Program-made: the position numbers and the translations under genes
The notes under the pieces: model-generated
What the model was told of the DNA's origin: nothing
Seen by the model: only the letters and a program-made list of their open reading frames with translations
Databases searched by the model: none
NCBI RefSeq assembly: GCF_030708075.1
Contig: NZ_CP117982.1
Coordinates: 1-64,000, forward strand
Origin: Candidatus Epulonipiscium viviparus
GTDB lineage: Bacteria; Bacillota; Clostridia; Lachnospirales; Cellulosilyticaceae
Reading direction: 5' to 3'
Length of the DNA stretch: 64,000 nucleotides
In this document: piece after piece, positions 40,076 through 49,200 of the stretch
Layout: each line of letters starts with the position of its first letter
Position numbering within the stretch: position 1 is the stretch's first letter

Positions 40076-41428
40076 TTAAGCAACTTTTTTTTCCTGATCG
40101 CCTTCTCTGTGAACAGCAATCTCGGTGTAATATAGCATTGCAGCAAGAATGATAGTAAGACAAATAGAAAAGTGAACAAAGAATAACGAATTGCTAAAGA
40201 CCGATGATAAAATGATGCACGCACCGAAAATGGCAAGACCTGGAATAACATACCCTTTAATTTTGCTCTTGATTTCGCCACTCTTAGCAAGCAAAATTAC
40301 ATGGATGTATAGATAAATATATAAACCGTAGCTAAGGGCAATAGAAATTTCGGAGACATCACCGGATGTTAATAAGGCAAATTTCTGAGTAATGAAATGA
40401 ATTACAAGCCAAAACATAACAACAACAAAAAAGACGATAGCTGACCTGATGGAAACGCCATATTGTTCACTGATAATCTTAATTTTATTAGCAAAAGGAA
40501 ACATATTACGAGCGGCAAGAGATTGTGGAAGCCTAATACCACCCAAAATGAGGCCATTTACAGTACCAACAACAGAAATAATAACAAAGATGAGAACGAT
40601 TTTAGCGCCCATAGGACCCATTAACGAATTGGCAGCGACATCAACATGCGCATCACCTAAAGCAATAACATTTTGCGGACCTATCAGCGTACTGATACCG
40701 ACAAAATAAACGATATAAACAGCCAGAACAATAAGAGGGCCAACAACAAAAGCGATAGGGAGATTGCGTTTACTATTTTTAACTTCCGCACCGATCGCAG
40801 AAGTTACGATCCATCCATCAAAAGAAAAGGCGATAGGAGCGAGGGCAGCCAAAACGCTTGCTGTACCCACAGTTTTCACATTGGTAGAAGTAAGAGTAGC
40901 GCCGGGGTCACCCATAGTAAGGCCGCATATAGCAAAGAAAATAAGAGGAATCAATTTTATAATAGTGGAACCGTTTTGCAAATAGCCGCCAAATTTTTTA
41001 GATAATATATTAATAACAAATAGGAAAACAATATAAATAGCGCCAATAACGGTTTGATTCATGAGAGTCATGTTGAAGCCAAAAAGCAAGCAGGTGTAAA
41101 TGCCGGCAACCCAAGCTACAACTGCAGTAATAGTGGGGTAATACAAAAATACCTGAAACCAACCGATAGCACAAGCGACGGGTTTGCTAAACTCTTCGGC
41201 ATAAGTAATGATACCGCCGGACTTCGAATTACGAGCGGCGAGTTCGCCAATAGTGAGGCTACCAAAAACAATGCTAATGGCAGCGAAAGCAAAGACCAAA
41301 ATACCGAGACTAACGCTCCCACCAGTGTAATTTAGAATGTCATCGCTCTTAAAAAAGATACCCGAACCGATAACGATGCCAACTATCATAGTGATAGCAG
41401 TAAATAATCCATATTCTTTCTGTTTCAT
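40076..41428 (-). CDS. APC-superfamily amino-acid permease
   Basis: 450 residues, about twelve hydrophobic segments, with length and motifs typical of the amino acid-polyamine-organocation superfamily and closest in feel to the SteT/LAT-like exchangers. TM1 carries the unwound-helix motif GIVIGSGIFF (about 17-26). The conserved FSFDGWIV (about residues 200-208) corresponds to the FxYDGW motif of TM6. It would carry an amino acid across the membrane in exchange or with a proton; the substrate cannot be told from sequence. The start ATG has GAAGGAAGTG 8 nt upstream. It is divergent from the chemoreceptor gene on the other side of a 429-bp spacer, and its own terminator follows within 10 nt of the stop, so it is monocistronic. 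Confidence 0.9.
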   Translation of the reverse strand: MKQKEYGLFTAITMIVGIVIGSGIFFKSDDILNYTGGSVSLGILVFAFAAISIVFGSLTIGELAARNSKSGGIITYAEEFSKPVACAIGWFQVFLYYPTITAVVAWVAGIYTCLLFGFNMTLMNQTVIGAIYIVFLFVINILSKKFGGYLQNGSTIIKLIPLIFFAICGLTMGDPGATLTSTNVKTVGTASVLAALAPIAFSFDGWIVTSAIGAEVKNSKRNLPIAFVVGPLIVLAVYIVYFVGISTLIGPQNVIALGDAHVDVAANSLMGPMGAKIVLIFVIISVVGTVNGLILGGIRLPQSLAARNMFPFANKIKIISEQYGVSIRSAIVFFVVVMFWLVIHFITQKFALLTSGDVSEISIALSYGLYIYLYIHVILLAKSGEIKSKIKGYVIPGLAIFGACIILSSVFSNSLFFVHFSICLTIILAAMLYYTEIAVHREGDQEKKVA

Positions 41429-41472
41429 ATTATAATCACTTCCTTCTAATTAAAAATGTGTAAGAAAATTTA

Positions 41473-41501
41473 ATGCTATGCATGCGGTCGCGGTATGTAA
41501 A
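41473..41501 (-). promoter_or_regulatory. Candidate sigma-70 promoter for the APC permease
   Basis: Minus strand TTTACA, 17-nt spacer, TAGCAT, about 45 nt before the permease ATG. The -35 matches 5 of 6 and the -10 matches 4 of 6. Confidence 0.4.
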
Positions 41502-41603
41502 AAACTGATTCGCACAGCATAAAGCATTTGCAAAATGAAAATTAAAGATAACTAGTCTGCAATGACAAGTATAACATATAAATAATGTAAATTCTAGATT
41601 TTG

Positions 41604-41631
41604 TTGCAAAATTTAATATCTTTGTTATAAT
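41604..41631 (+). promoter_or_regulatory. Candidate sigma-70 promoter for the chemoreceptor gene
   Basis: TTGCAA, 16-nt spacer, TATAAT, giving a leader of about 220 nt. A second TATAAT at 41794-41799 has no good -35. I saw no clear motility-sigma (TAAA ... GCCGATAT) promoter. The rest of 41502-41857 is AT-rich with no other feature. Confidence 0.4.
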
Positions 41632-41857
41632 AATGAAGTACCCTTAAAAAATATTTTAAATTGTCTTGGTCAAAAAGAAAATCAGAGAACAGGAAAAAAA
41701 GTAACTGATAAAGATGCTGATAAAGATAAAAAAGAATAAAGTTAAAGGGACAAATTTTTTTTTGAATCAACACACTTTTTTTGGAATTACAGTTATAATT
41801 ATTAGAGTTATGAAATATGTATAGTAGTGTTAGTGATCATACTAAAGGGGGAGAATT

Positions 41858-43831
41858 ATGAAAAGAAAAGCGTTCAAAACGCAAATTAACCTTACATTTG
41901 GTATAATTGTTGCAATTATACTATTATGTAGCACCATTATTAGACTATTTTCTATTGCGACAACGACAATTGAGGTGGCAGAAAAGACATCGATTAGCAA
42001 TGCATCGATAGCTGTAAACGGGTTCTCAAACTGGCTTACAGATAAAACTACTTTGGCAGAAACATTGGCAACAAAGCTATCTGTTGTAGACGAAATAAAT
42101 TTAGATCAGCTGAGAACATACTTACAATTGCAATCTAATTTAAAACACGATATCGAAACTTTATATTTCTTCACAGCCGATGGCGAAGTAATAGACCCTG
42201 ATGGATGGCAGCCATCTTTCGGAGAAGACCTCACGCAATCAGGATGGTATAAGGGAGCAATGTCTACAAATGGTACATACGTGTCAAAACCATATACAAG
42301 CCCTCTAACTGGAACTCTATTAATTGGAGTATCTAGAAAAGTAACACAACACGCGACACACGAATTGCTTGGAGTAATAAATATGGAAGTACCACTAGAC
42401 TCAATGCAAGAACTGATAGTAGAGCTTTCTGGCACAGATGGAACAAGTATATTTATTATAGATCAGGACAACGAAATCGTCGTTCACAAAGAAGAGATCA
42501 ATATGCCATCTGGTGGAAAAATGAAAACATTACAATCAATCAATCCAGTATCAGCAAACGACATCATTGCGATGCGCGATGGAGACGTCATTTCGACCAT
42601 TACATCAATGGGAGACGGGGCTTATACAACAGCGTTCGCAGTGCCTAATACATCATATAGAATGGTATCAAATTATCCGAAATCACATGTAACAGACGCC
42701 ATATGGAAAGAAATTATCTCTAGCATATTAATTATGGTAATTAGCCAGATAGTATTCTATATAGCAGTAAAAATAATTGTAAGAGTATATATTTATCCAT
42801 TAGAGCACGTAGTAACAGAGCTAGGCAAGCTTCAACAAGGAAATTTAAACATTTCAACAACTCACATTGCAAGAACTACACTGGAGCTAGAAGCTATCGT
42901 TGGAGCGCTAGATACTGTTTCAAGTTCAATTAACGGATATATCGAAGAAATAGCGAAGATTCTACAAAGCTTCTCAGAGGGCGACTTTACACCGACACCG
43001 CAACAAAATTATGTAGGCGACTTCAACAAAATCAAGGTATCGTTGCTAGCGATTTCAGTAAGCTTAAAAGACCTATTATATAATACACAATCATCAACAG
43101 GTAATGTTTTAGACGCGGCAAATCAAATTGCAGGCTCCGCACAAGAACTAGCAGACCTAACAATCGGTCAAGTAGACCTAATCAGCCACTTCAAAGACGA
43201 AACCATCCAAGTAGCAGAAGGAGTAATAGGCATAATCGGAGATATCGATAAGAGTTATGAAGTAGTAAATGACATGACCAACAAAGCGCTTGATAGCAAA
43301 AAGATAGGAAACGACCTAGTAACCGCAATGAAAGATATCAGCGTATCTATCAACGAAATTAGTGATGTAATTGGATCGATCGAAAATGTCGCAACACAAA
43401 CGAATCTGCTAGCACTTAACGCATCAATCGAGGCAGCACGTGTCGGAGAGCAAGGAAAAGGCTTCGCAGTTGTAGCAAACGAAATTCGAGAGTTGTCAAC
43501 AACTACAACACAAACCGTAAAAGATATATACGGTCGAATCGAAAAGAATCTAGAAAGTTTACGCAAAGGAGAAAACATGGTGCAATTAACATCGACCGCG
43601 CTAGATACAATAGTTCAGTCGAGCGTCGAAACCAGAGACTTCTCCAAAAATCTTTCTGCTAATGCAACTAGTCAGAAGGAATCGTTACACGCAATAATAG
43701 CCAAAGTTGAGATGTTACAAACAGAGATCAGCAAAAACTCTGGCATATCAGAAGAAAACGTCGCAGTCAGTCAAGAGCTTGCAGCACAAGCAGATAATTT
43801 GAAAGGTCAATTAGATAAGTTTGAGATATAG
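41858..43831 (+). CDS. Methyl-accepting chemotaxis protein with dCache sensor
   Basis: 657 residues. TM1 is about 11-32. A periplasmic-type dCache_1 sensor spans about 35-285 (SGWYKGAM, YVSKPYTSPLTGTLLIGVSR, VINMEVPLD). TM2 is about 287-310, a HAMP-like linker about 310-362, and the signalling domain about 400-657, with the kinase-contact hairpin TNLLALNASIEAARVGEQGK (about 515-534). It senses an extracellular ligand and controls CheA/CheW. The amino-acid-binding signature RxWY is SGWY here and the usual Asp before LTG is Ser-Pro, so the ligand may not be a standard amino acid (inference). GGGGGAG lies 6-7 nt before the ATG. No che genes are adjacent, as is common for orphan receptors. A terminator follows. 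Confidence 0.95.
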   Translation: MKRKAFKTQINLTFGIIVAIILLCSTIIRLFSIATTTIEVAEKTSISNASIAVNGFSNWLTDKTTLAETLATKLSVVDEINLDQLRTYLQLQSNLKHDIETLYFFTADGEVIDPDGWQPSFGEDLTQSGWYKGAMSTNGTYVSKPYTSPLTGTLLIGVSRKVTQHATHELLGVINMEVPLDSMQELIVELSGTDGTSIFIIDQDNEIVVHKEEINMPSGGKMKTLQSINPVSANDIIAMRDGDVISTITSMGDGAYTTAFAVPNTSYRMVSNYPKSHVTDAIWKEIISSILIMVISQIVFYIAVKIIVRVYIYPLEHVVTELGKLQQGNLNISTTHIARTTLELEAIVGALDTVSSSINGYIEEIAKILQSFSEGDFTPTPQQNYVGDFNKIKVSLLAISVSLKDLLYNTQSSTGNVLDAANQIAGSAQELADLTIGQVDLISHFKDETIQVAEGVIGIIGDIDKSYEVVNDMTNKALDSKKIGNDLVTAMKDISVSINEISDVIGSIENVATQTNLLALNASIEAARVGEQGKGFAVVANEIRELSTTTTQTVKDIYGRIEKNLESLRKGENMVQLTSTALDTIVQSSVETRDFSKNLSANATSQKESLHAIIAKVEMLQTEISKNSGISEENVAVSQELAAQADNLKGQLDKFEI

Positions 43832-43892
43832 GAATGTAAGAAGATAGTTTTTCCCCAAGAATCTTGAATGACGGATAAAATTCTTCAACAAC

Positions 43893-43926
43893 AAGAGTTT
43901 CGATGTAAAAGTCGGAGCTCTTTTTT
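43893..43926 (+). terminator. Rho-independent terminator of the chemoreceptor gene
   Basis: AAGAGTTTCGA pairs with TCGGAGCTCTT (11 bp, two G-U) around TGTAAAAG and ends in TTTT. It lies about 60 nt past the stop codon. Confidence 0.75.
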
Positions 43927-44079
43927 AATGCAAGAAAGTTATAAAAGCTACTTTGAAAGGTCAAATATAAAAGCTACCTAAAAAGCTGCCTAAATGGTAA
44001 CATTTACCTTATTATCTGCAGATGTACGAGTAGCAAGTAAGCGCATCAGCGTTGGGTTCGGCATCAGCGGTGAATAAAC

Positions 44080-44115
44080 AAAAAAAAGATAAGATAGTTT
44101 TTGACTACCTTATCT
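44080..44115 (-). terminator. Rho-independent terminator of the SpoVB-like gene
   Basis: On the minus strand AGATAAGGTAGT and ACTATCTTATCT form a 12-bp stem (one G-U) with a 5-nt loop and a run of seven T. It lies 22 nt after the stop codon. The spacer between the two convergent genes (43927-44079) shows nothing else recognisable. Confidence 0.85.
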
Positions 44116-44137
44116 AAGTTTCTTCTTATTATAATGA

Positions 44138-45667
44138 TTATAGAAATGCTTTGATATCTTCTTTTGTAATGCATTTGAACGCGAATAAAAATGTGATGTA
44201 GAACAACCCTAGCAATGCGATCGCTATTACTGTAGCTACCTTCGCTCCCACCATGCCGCTTAGTAAGCTGTTATATATATATCGAATGGCAATCGAGCCG
44301 ATGCTTATCGCTATTGCTGGTTTCATTATCCAACTGAGAACGTTTATTGGTAGGCTGATAGAGTCTAGCGCATGGTAGAGGTGATAGCATGTGGCGATTC
44401 CGGCTTGGGCTAGTAGCGCTAGTGTGAATCCTACTAATCCAGATTTTGGTACCCCGACTATTATTAACACGATACATGCTACTGACCCTAGTATGTTTCC
44501 TTGGAATGTTGTTTTTTGTAGCCCAAGCCCGTTTAATACGCCGTTTAGTATCCCTTGTAAATAGAAAAATGGACATATCAGCGCTAGCAGTTTGAGGAGG
44601 TGACCCACTTCGCTCATATTATAGACTAGCATCGCTATTTCGTCTCCTAATGTAAAAAATAGTCCCCCCGCTCCTATTCCGATGATTGCAGATAGTTGTA
44701 CTGACGAGGCCACCGTGCGTTGTAATTCGGCGTTGTTGGATCTCGCTTTCGCGTCGGAGATCGACGGGATGAGTGCCACCGATAGCGACCCCGTTAGCAT
44801 TGACGGAAATAATAAAAGTGGCATCGCCATTCCAGAGTACATTCCAAATACGCTTAATGCATCGCTCGAGCTTAGTCCAAATTTTTCGAGTTGCATGGGG
44901 ATTAGGATATTTTCTACCGATTGCAATGCGGAAGTTAAAAATCGATTCGCTGTGATTGGTAATGACAGGTAGAAGATCGTGTTGATGGCACTATTATATG
45001 TAATTATAGACGGTTTGGTACATTTGATTTTGTTTCGAGCCCTAAAAAACATAAATATGGCAAATCCACAAGAGGCAAATTCGCCACCGCAGAGTCCGAG
45101 CATCGCCGCCGCACAGGCATATTCCAAGCCATATGGAACCATCATTCCAGCAACGAGATAAATAATAATCATTCTAGCAACTTGCTCTATTACCTGAGCT
45201 ATTGCAGGAACGCTCATCTCTTGACGACCCTGAAAATAACCGCGGATGCAGCACGAGGTTGCCATAAACGGTAGACAAGTTCCGAGTAATTGAATAGACA
45301 AAGACGTATCTGCTGCATGAACAAAGTATATTGCAATGGGCTCGTGAAAAATAAATAAGAATAGAGAAATTGGTATGCAAATAACCAGTGATAGCACGAT
45401 CGCGCTTTTCATAATTTTAATAGCATCGTCATGGAATCCCCGAGCATTGTATTCGGCAACTTTTTTGGAAACGACTAGCGATACTCCCGCACTGGAGACA
45501 GCCCAGGCAAGCATATAGATCGGAAAGATCAGTTGGTATAACCCCATTCCTTCGGCACCCATAGTGTGAGATAAAAAGATTCGAAATATAAAACCTAAAA
45601 TTCTAGTTATAAAACTGGCACCAGTAAGAATCATAGTTCCTATTAGTAGTGTTTTTTTACTCATCAT
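44138..45667 (-). CDS. spoVB: SpoVB-like polysaccharide/lipid II flippase (MOP superfamily)
   Basis: 509 residues, about 14 transmembrane helices, of the Polysacc_synt/MVF (MOP exporter) group. The N-terminus, TLLIGTMILTGASFITRILG followed by FIFRIFLSHTMGAEGMGLYQ, is the classic SpoVB/YtgP opening. It is thought to flip lipid-linked cell-wall or polysaccharide precursors, and in sporulating Bacillota SpoVB is needed for spore cortex synthesis. Paralogues (YtgP/MurJ-like, YabM) are similar, so the exact orthology is not proven. The start is ATGATG with AAAGGAG about 8 nt upstream; either ATG is possible. It is monocistronic with its own terminator, and its upstream region carries a possible independent promoter and a separate promoter-terminator unit. 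Confidence 0.88.
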   Translation of the reverse strand: MMSKKTLLIGTMILTGASFITRILGFIFRIFLSHTMGAEGMGLYQLIFPIYMLAWAVSSAGVSLVVSKKVAEYNARGFHDDAIKIMKSAIVLSLVICIPISLFLFIFHEPIAIYFVHAADTSLSIQLLGTCLPFMATSCCIRGYFQGRQEMSVPAIAQVIEQVARMIIIYLVAGMMVPYGLEYACAAAMLGLCGGEFASCGFAIFMFFRARNKIKCTKPSIITYNSAINTIFYLSLPITANRFLTSALQSVENILIPMQLEKFGLSSSDALSVFGMYSGMAMPLLLFPSMLTGSLSVALIPSISDAKARSNNAELQRTVASSVQLSAIIGIGAGGLFFTLGDEIAMLVYNMSEVGHLLKLLALICPFFYLQGILNGVLNGLGLQKTTFQGNILGSVACIVLIIVGVPKSGLVGFTLALLAQAGIATCYHLYHALDSISLPINVLSWIMKPAIAISIGSIAIRYIYNSLLSGMVGAKVATVIAIALLGLFYITFLFAFKCITKEDIKAFL

Positions 45668-45691
45668 AAAGCTCCTTTCGTTGTGCTTATA

Positions 45692-45719
45692 TATATATCT
45701 TTATGAGGCTTGTCCGCAA
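45692..45719 (-). promoter_or_regulatory. Candidate proximal promoter of the SpoVB-like gene
   Basis: Minus strand TTGCGG, 16-nt spacer, TATATA, leaving a short leader of about 18 nt that just includes the ribosome binding site. TTGCGGACAA occurs twice, about 30 nt apart, and could be a regulator site. Confidence 0.35.
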
Positions 45720-45746
45720 AGTATGAAAAAAAACTTTTGTCCGCAA

Positions 45747-45778
45747 TAAAAAAGACCCTATGAACTAAATCATAGGGT
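45747..45778 (-). terminator. Rho-independent terminator, leader/sRNA unit
   Basis: Minus strand ACCCTATGA and TCATAGGGT form a perfect 9-bp stem around TTTAGT, followed by CTTTTTTATT. It lies 80 nt upstream of the SpoVB-like start. Confidence 0.85.
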
Positions 45779-45939
45779 GAACTAAACATGGTAAAAAAAT
45801 TTTTGTAAATTGAACAACAATTATGTTTTGTAACAAACTCAAAAAAAAAGAAAAATGATAAATAGTTAAATTACTTTAACATAAAACGCTAAATGGGTTC
45901 AATTAATTTGATTTGTACTGAACTTTAAAGCTCAATTAC
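45747..45939 (-). ncRNA. Candidate small RNA or attenuated leader upstream of the SpoVB-like gene
   Basis: A strong minus-strand promoter (45946-45974) and a strong minus-strand terminator (45747-45778) delimit a transcript of about 190 nt with no credible ORF. It is AU-rich and begins with a small stem (GAGCTTTAAAGTTC). If a second promoter serves the flippase gene, this is a free small RNA; otherwise it is a leader with a premature terminator. I do not recognise any Rfam class by eye (6S RNA considered because of size, but the sequence does not show its long closing stem). Confidence 0.4.
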
Positions 45940-45945
45940 ATTGGC

Positions 45946-45974
45946 ATGGTAGCACAAAAAATATAGAGTGTCAA
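45946..45974 (-). promoter_or_regulatory. Sigma-70 promoter, minus strand
   Basis: TTGACA, 17-nt spacer, TACCAT on the minus strand. The -35 is perfect and the -10 matches 4 of 6. It drives the candidate RNA at 45747-45939 and possibly the SpoVB-like gene. Confidence 0.6.
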
Positions 45975-46124
45975 CGCTTTTTTGGAAAAAAATCTCAAAA
46001 AAGCGAACAACTTGCCAAGTACTATTTGAATTAGTTATATTTTTTGGAACATATGAGCATACTGATTTCAAAAGGTCAACATAGCAAAGCAAAAATTCCC
46101 AGTTACATTTTTTTTCCATAACTA

Positions 46125-46153
46125 TTGACAAAAGCAGCAGCGGGCGTTAAAAT
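46125..46153 (+). promoter_or_regulatory. Sigma-70 promoter of giant gene D
   Basis: TTGACA, 17-nt spacer, TAAAAT: perfect -35 and 5 of 6 at -10. It gives a leader of about 100 nt that contains a 6-bp stem (GTAAAG at 46163 with CTTTAC at 46193) and then AAAAAGGAG 9 nt before the ATG. It is divergent from the minus-strand promoter at 45946-45974. Confidence 0.75.
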
Positions 46154-46260
46154 GTCTTTATCGTAAAGTTGGCATATTTTAACCAAATCCGGCTTTACCG
46201 CAATCAAAGTTATAGTGAAAAAGTTTTTTGTAATGTTAAAAGAAAAAGGAGTACTATAAT

Positions 46261-49200
46261 ATGAACAAATTACAACGAAAGCTTGCCCTACTCATGGCAA
46301 CTACATCGTTTACTTTAAATATTCCAGCATATTCTATGGAGTTTGATAACTTTTTAGATGATAGCTTGGGTATATTTGAAGAAATGATAGAACAAGAAGA
46401 ATTGTTGGATGAAATATTTTATCCATATGGAGATGCAGACGTTTTTGATGAAAGTTTTGACAGTAGTTTCGACGATAGTTTCGGCGATAGTTTTGACGAT
46501 GTCTTTATAGATGAAACTATGAATAGTTACGAAGATTTCTTTGAACAAGAAGAGAAAGAAATAGAAGAAAATATTGAAGACTTTGAATTCGATGAAGAAT
46601 CAACAGAAGAAAACGGTGGCATTGCGACAATGGTGCCAGACAGTTTTAAAGTTTCGGAGGATTCCCCCGATGAGTTTGCTATTAATTCGTTAACAGAAAT
46701 ATATGTAGACGGTCAACGGGTTGATGTAAGCGCGACTTACCCATATACAGCAGTTAGCACGAAAAAGACTATATATGCAGGAGAAGAATACATACTTCCA
46801 ACAGTATCGCTTGATCCAGACGCATCGTTGCCTTTGTTTTCAAGAATTACTGAAAATGGAAAAGATATACAGGAAGAAGAGGGTGTATTAGCAATAAGCT
46901 CGAGCCGTGATGCCTTTACAAGGCTTAGAGCCGCTGAAGAGGAAATTACATATACGGTATCATACTATGCAAATGAAGGCGATTCTCAAGCAGTATACGA
47001 AGTGAATGTTATAACTAGTCCAAGTCTTGGGGTTCTAATAACAGATGGAAAATTCAAGGGTCAAATGATTACAACAGATACAACTCTGGATACTACATTG
47101 GGTGCGGGTGATATAAAAAGCAGCCACTTTATGATTACAGCTACAGAAGTGACGAACCCTGTTCCAGAGGTTAAGAAAGTTGGTGACTCAAATTGGAGTG
47201 GCACAATTGATAATATAGAAGATGCGGTGGGGCAATATACAATCACATATAAATATATAGATCCTGCGAATACAGAGACATTAGTGATCACAGTAAATGT
47301 TACTTCACTAGAAAAGGGCGAACTGATTATTAATCTGAGTGACACTAATCCTTCTTCAATCGCTCTTAAGAATATCGATCAATATAAGTGGCCATATCCA
47401 AGTTTTGATTATGGTGATAATGCTTTGAATCATGATAGTCCAGGGATTACTTATGAAGTGACAGTAGAGAAAAAAGGCGCTTTGATGATAACCACTTTAC
47501 CGTCAGGACCTGCTCCAGGTAATAGTGCTGCTGCCATAGATGCTATAAAAGCTGGCGGTGCCGGGGATTACACATTCACCTATACCGCATCATACACAGA
47601 TCCAGATACAACTGAAGTTGTCGACGCAAAACCGGTTACTCGCGATCTTAAGGTAACAGCAGATGGTGAAAAACCTGTGTTGGATAAAAATTCTATTTCT
47701 GCTGACTATACATCGAATATAGGAGACACGTTTCCTATTCCTCAGATTATCGCAACCGATGTTGATGGGGATGAGCTTGTAATTAAATATACAATTGAAT
47801 CTGCAGAAGTAGCTGGCTTTGAATCACCAGGAGAGTTAGATTTAAAAACCGATAGCACGTTCTCTTTTCTGCTACCCGGAAAATATACTATCACTTATGT
47901 AGCACATGAAACTAGAGAAGGCGGAATGACTAGTGATCCAGTTGTGATCAACTTGACAGTGACAGCGATAGGCGCACCAACTCTGGATGTGATCAAATAT
48001 CTCGAAGAAGTATCATACATGAGTGAAGCAGAATATGATATCTCTAGTACCGCACTATCAATTTTAGTAGATTCGAAACCAATTGCAAGCGATGCTGAAG
48101 GAATAGTAATTTCCTATACCAATGCTGCGGGAGAAGATATTGAGAAGATCGATACTACGACACCTGGTGAATACATGTTGGTAGTTAATTATACGAATGA
48201 CAAAAACATTCCAGCGGCGCCGGTGAAAAAACCTGTTACTGTATCAGAAAATCAGCCACCAACGTTTGACGAGTATTCAGAGACTCCAAAATCCCCGTTC
48301 GCAGGAATCGCATATACTGTTCCAGCGCTAACAGCTGTGGACCCAGAAATGGTGGGTCACTCTCAGGCAGCCACATATCCTGTGGAAATCAAATATACGG
48401 TTGTAGAAGGAGGCGCTGCGCCAGACTTTACTAACGCAAAAGCTTTGACGGACCCATACACGTTTGCAGAAGCTGGAACGTATAAAATCGCATATCAAGC
48501 CACAGACTCGACTACACTTACGGCTTCCTCAACTAAGGAAATTTCTATAGAAGTTATCGAAAATGTTATGCCTAAAATTACCATTTCTCATGGCGCAGTA
48601 AGCTATAATGGCGACTTCAACCTCGATCAAACTTTTGGAGATACGGCAGACTCTCTAAACAGCTTGACTGCATCCGCAAAGGACGGAGAGGTTAATATTG
48701 ATGCGTCAAAAATAACCTTGACGATTACGCAAACTATTAATGACGTCGGAGAAGCTGTGAATGAGGACATAGCTGATTTTGATGCGCTCATGAAAAAAGT
48801 AGGAACTTATACCGCAACTTGGTCGGTCGCAGATGTGGAAGACCCTAGCAAAAGCGCAACGCTAACAGCGACGATTAAAGTGATTGATGACAAGAAACCA
48901 GAAATTACTTATGACGGAGAGCTAAATCAAGTGATTGAATTTGGCGGGTCATTTGATCTAAGCGCGCTTACTGTTACTGCGACTGATAATTATGATGGGG
49001 ACCTAACACCTACTCGAACGGTGACAATGGGTGACCCACCAGTGGAAGTGCCAAGTGAGACTACTACTCTTAATCAGCCAGGGACGTATACTATTACTTA
49101 TACTGCAGTAGACAAGTCGAAAAATGAAGCGACGCTGGAAATTAATGTATTGATAAAAGAGGACCCTGAGGGTAATGCACCTAAATTTTCAATAATTCTT

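Noticed and set aside
41458-41857. T-box or amino-acid riboswitch controlling the permease
   Set aside because: The permease leader from the best promoter is only about 40 nt, too short, and no T-box sequence is visible.
45747-45939. 6S RNA
   Set aside because: Length fits, but the ends do not form the long closing stem with a central bubble that 6S RNA needs.
46160-46200. Riboswitch in the leader of gene D
   Set aside because: Only one 6-bp stem with a 24-nt loop; no match by eye to cyclic-di-GMP, preQ1 or other known consensus.
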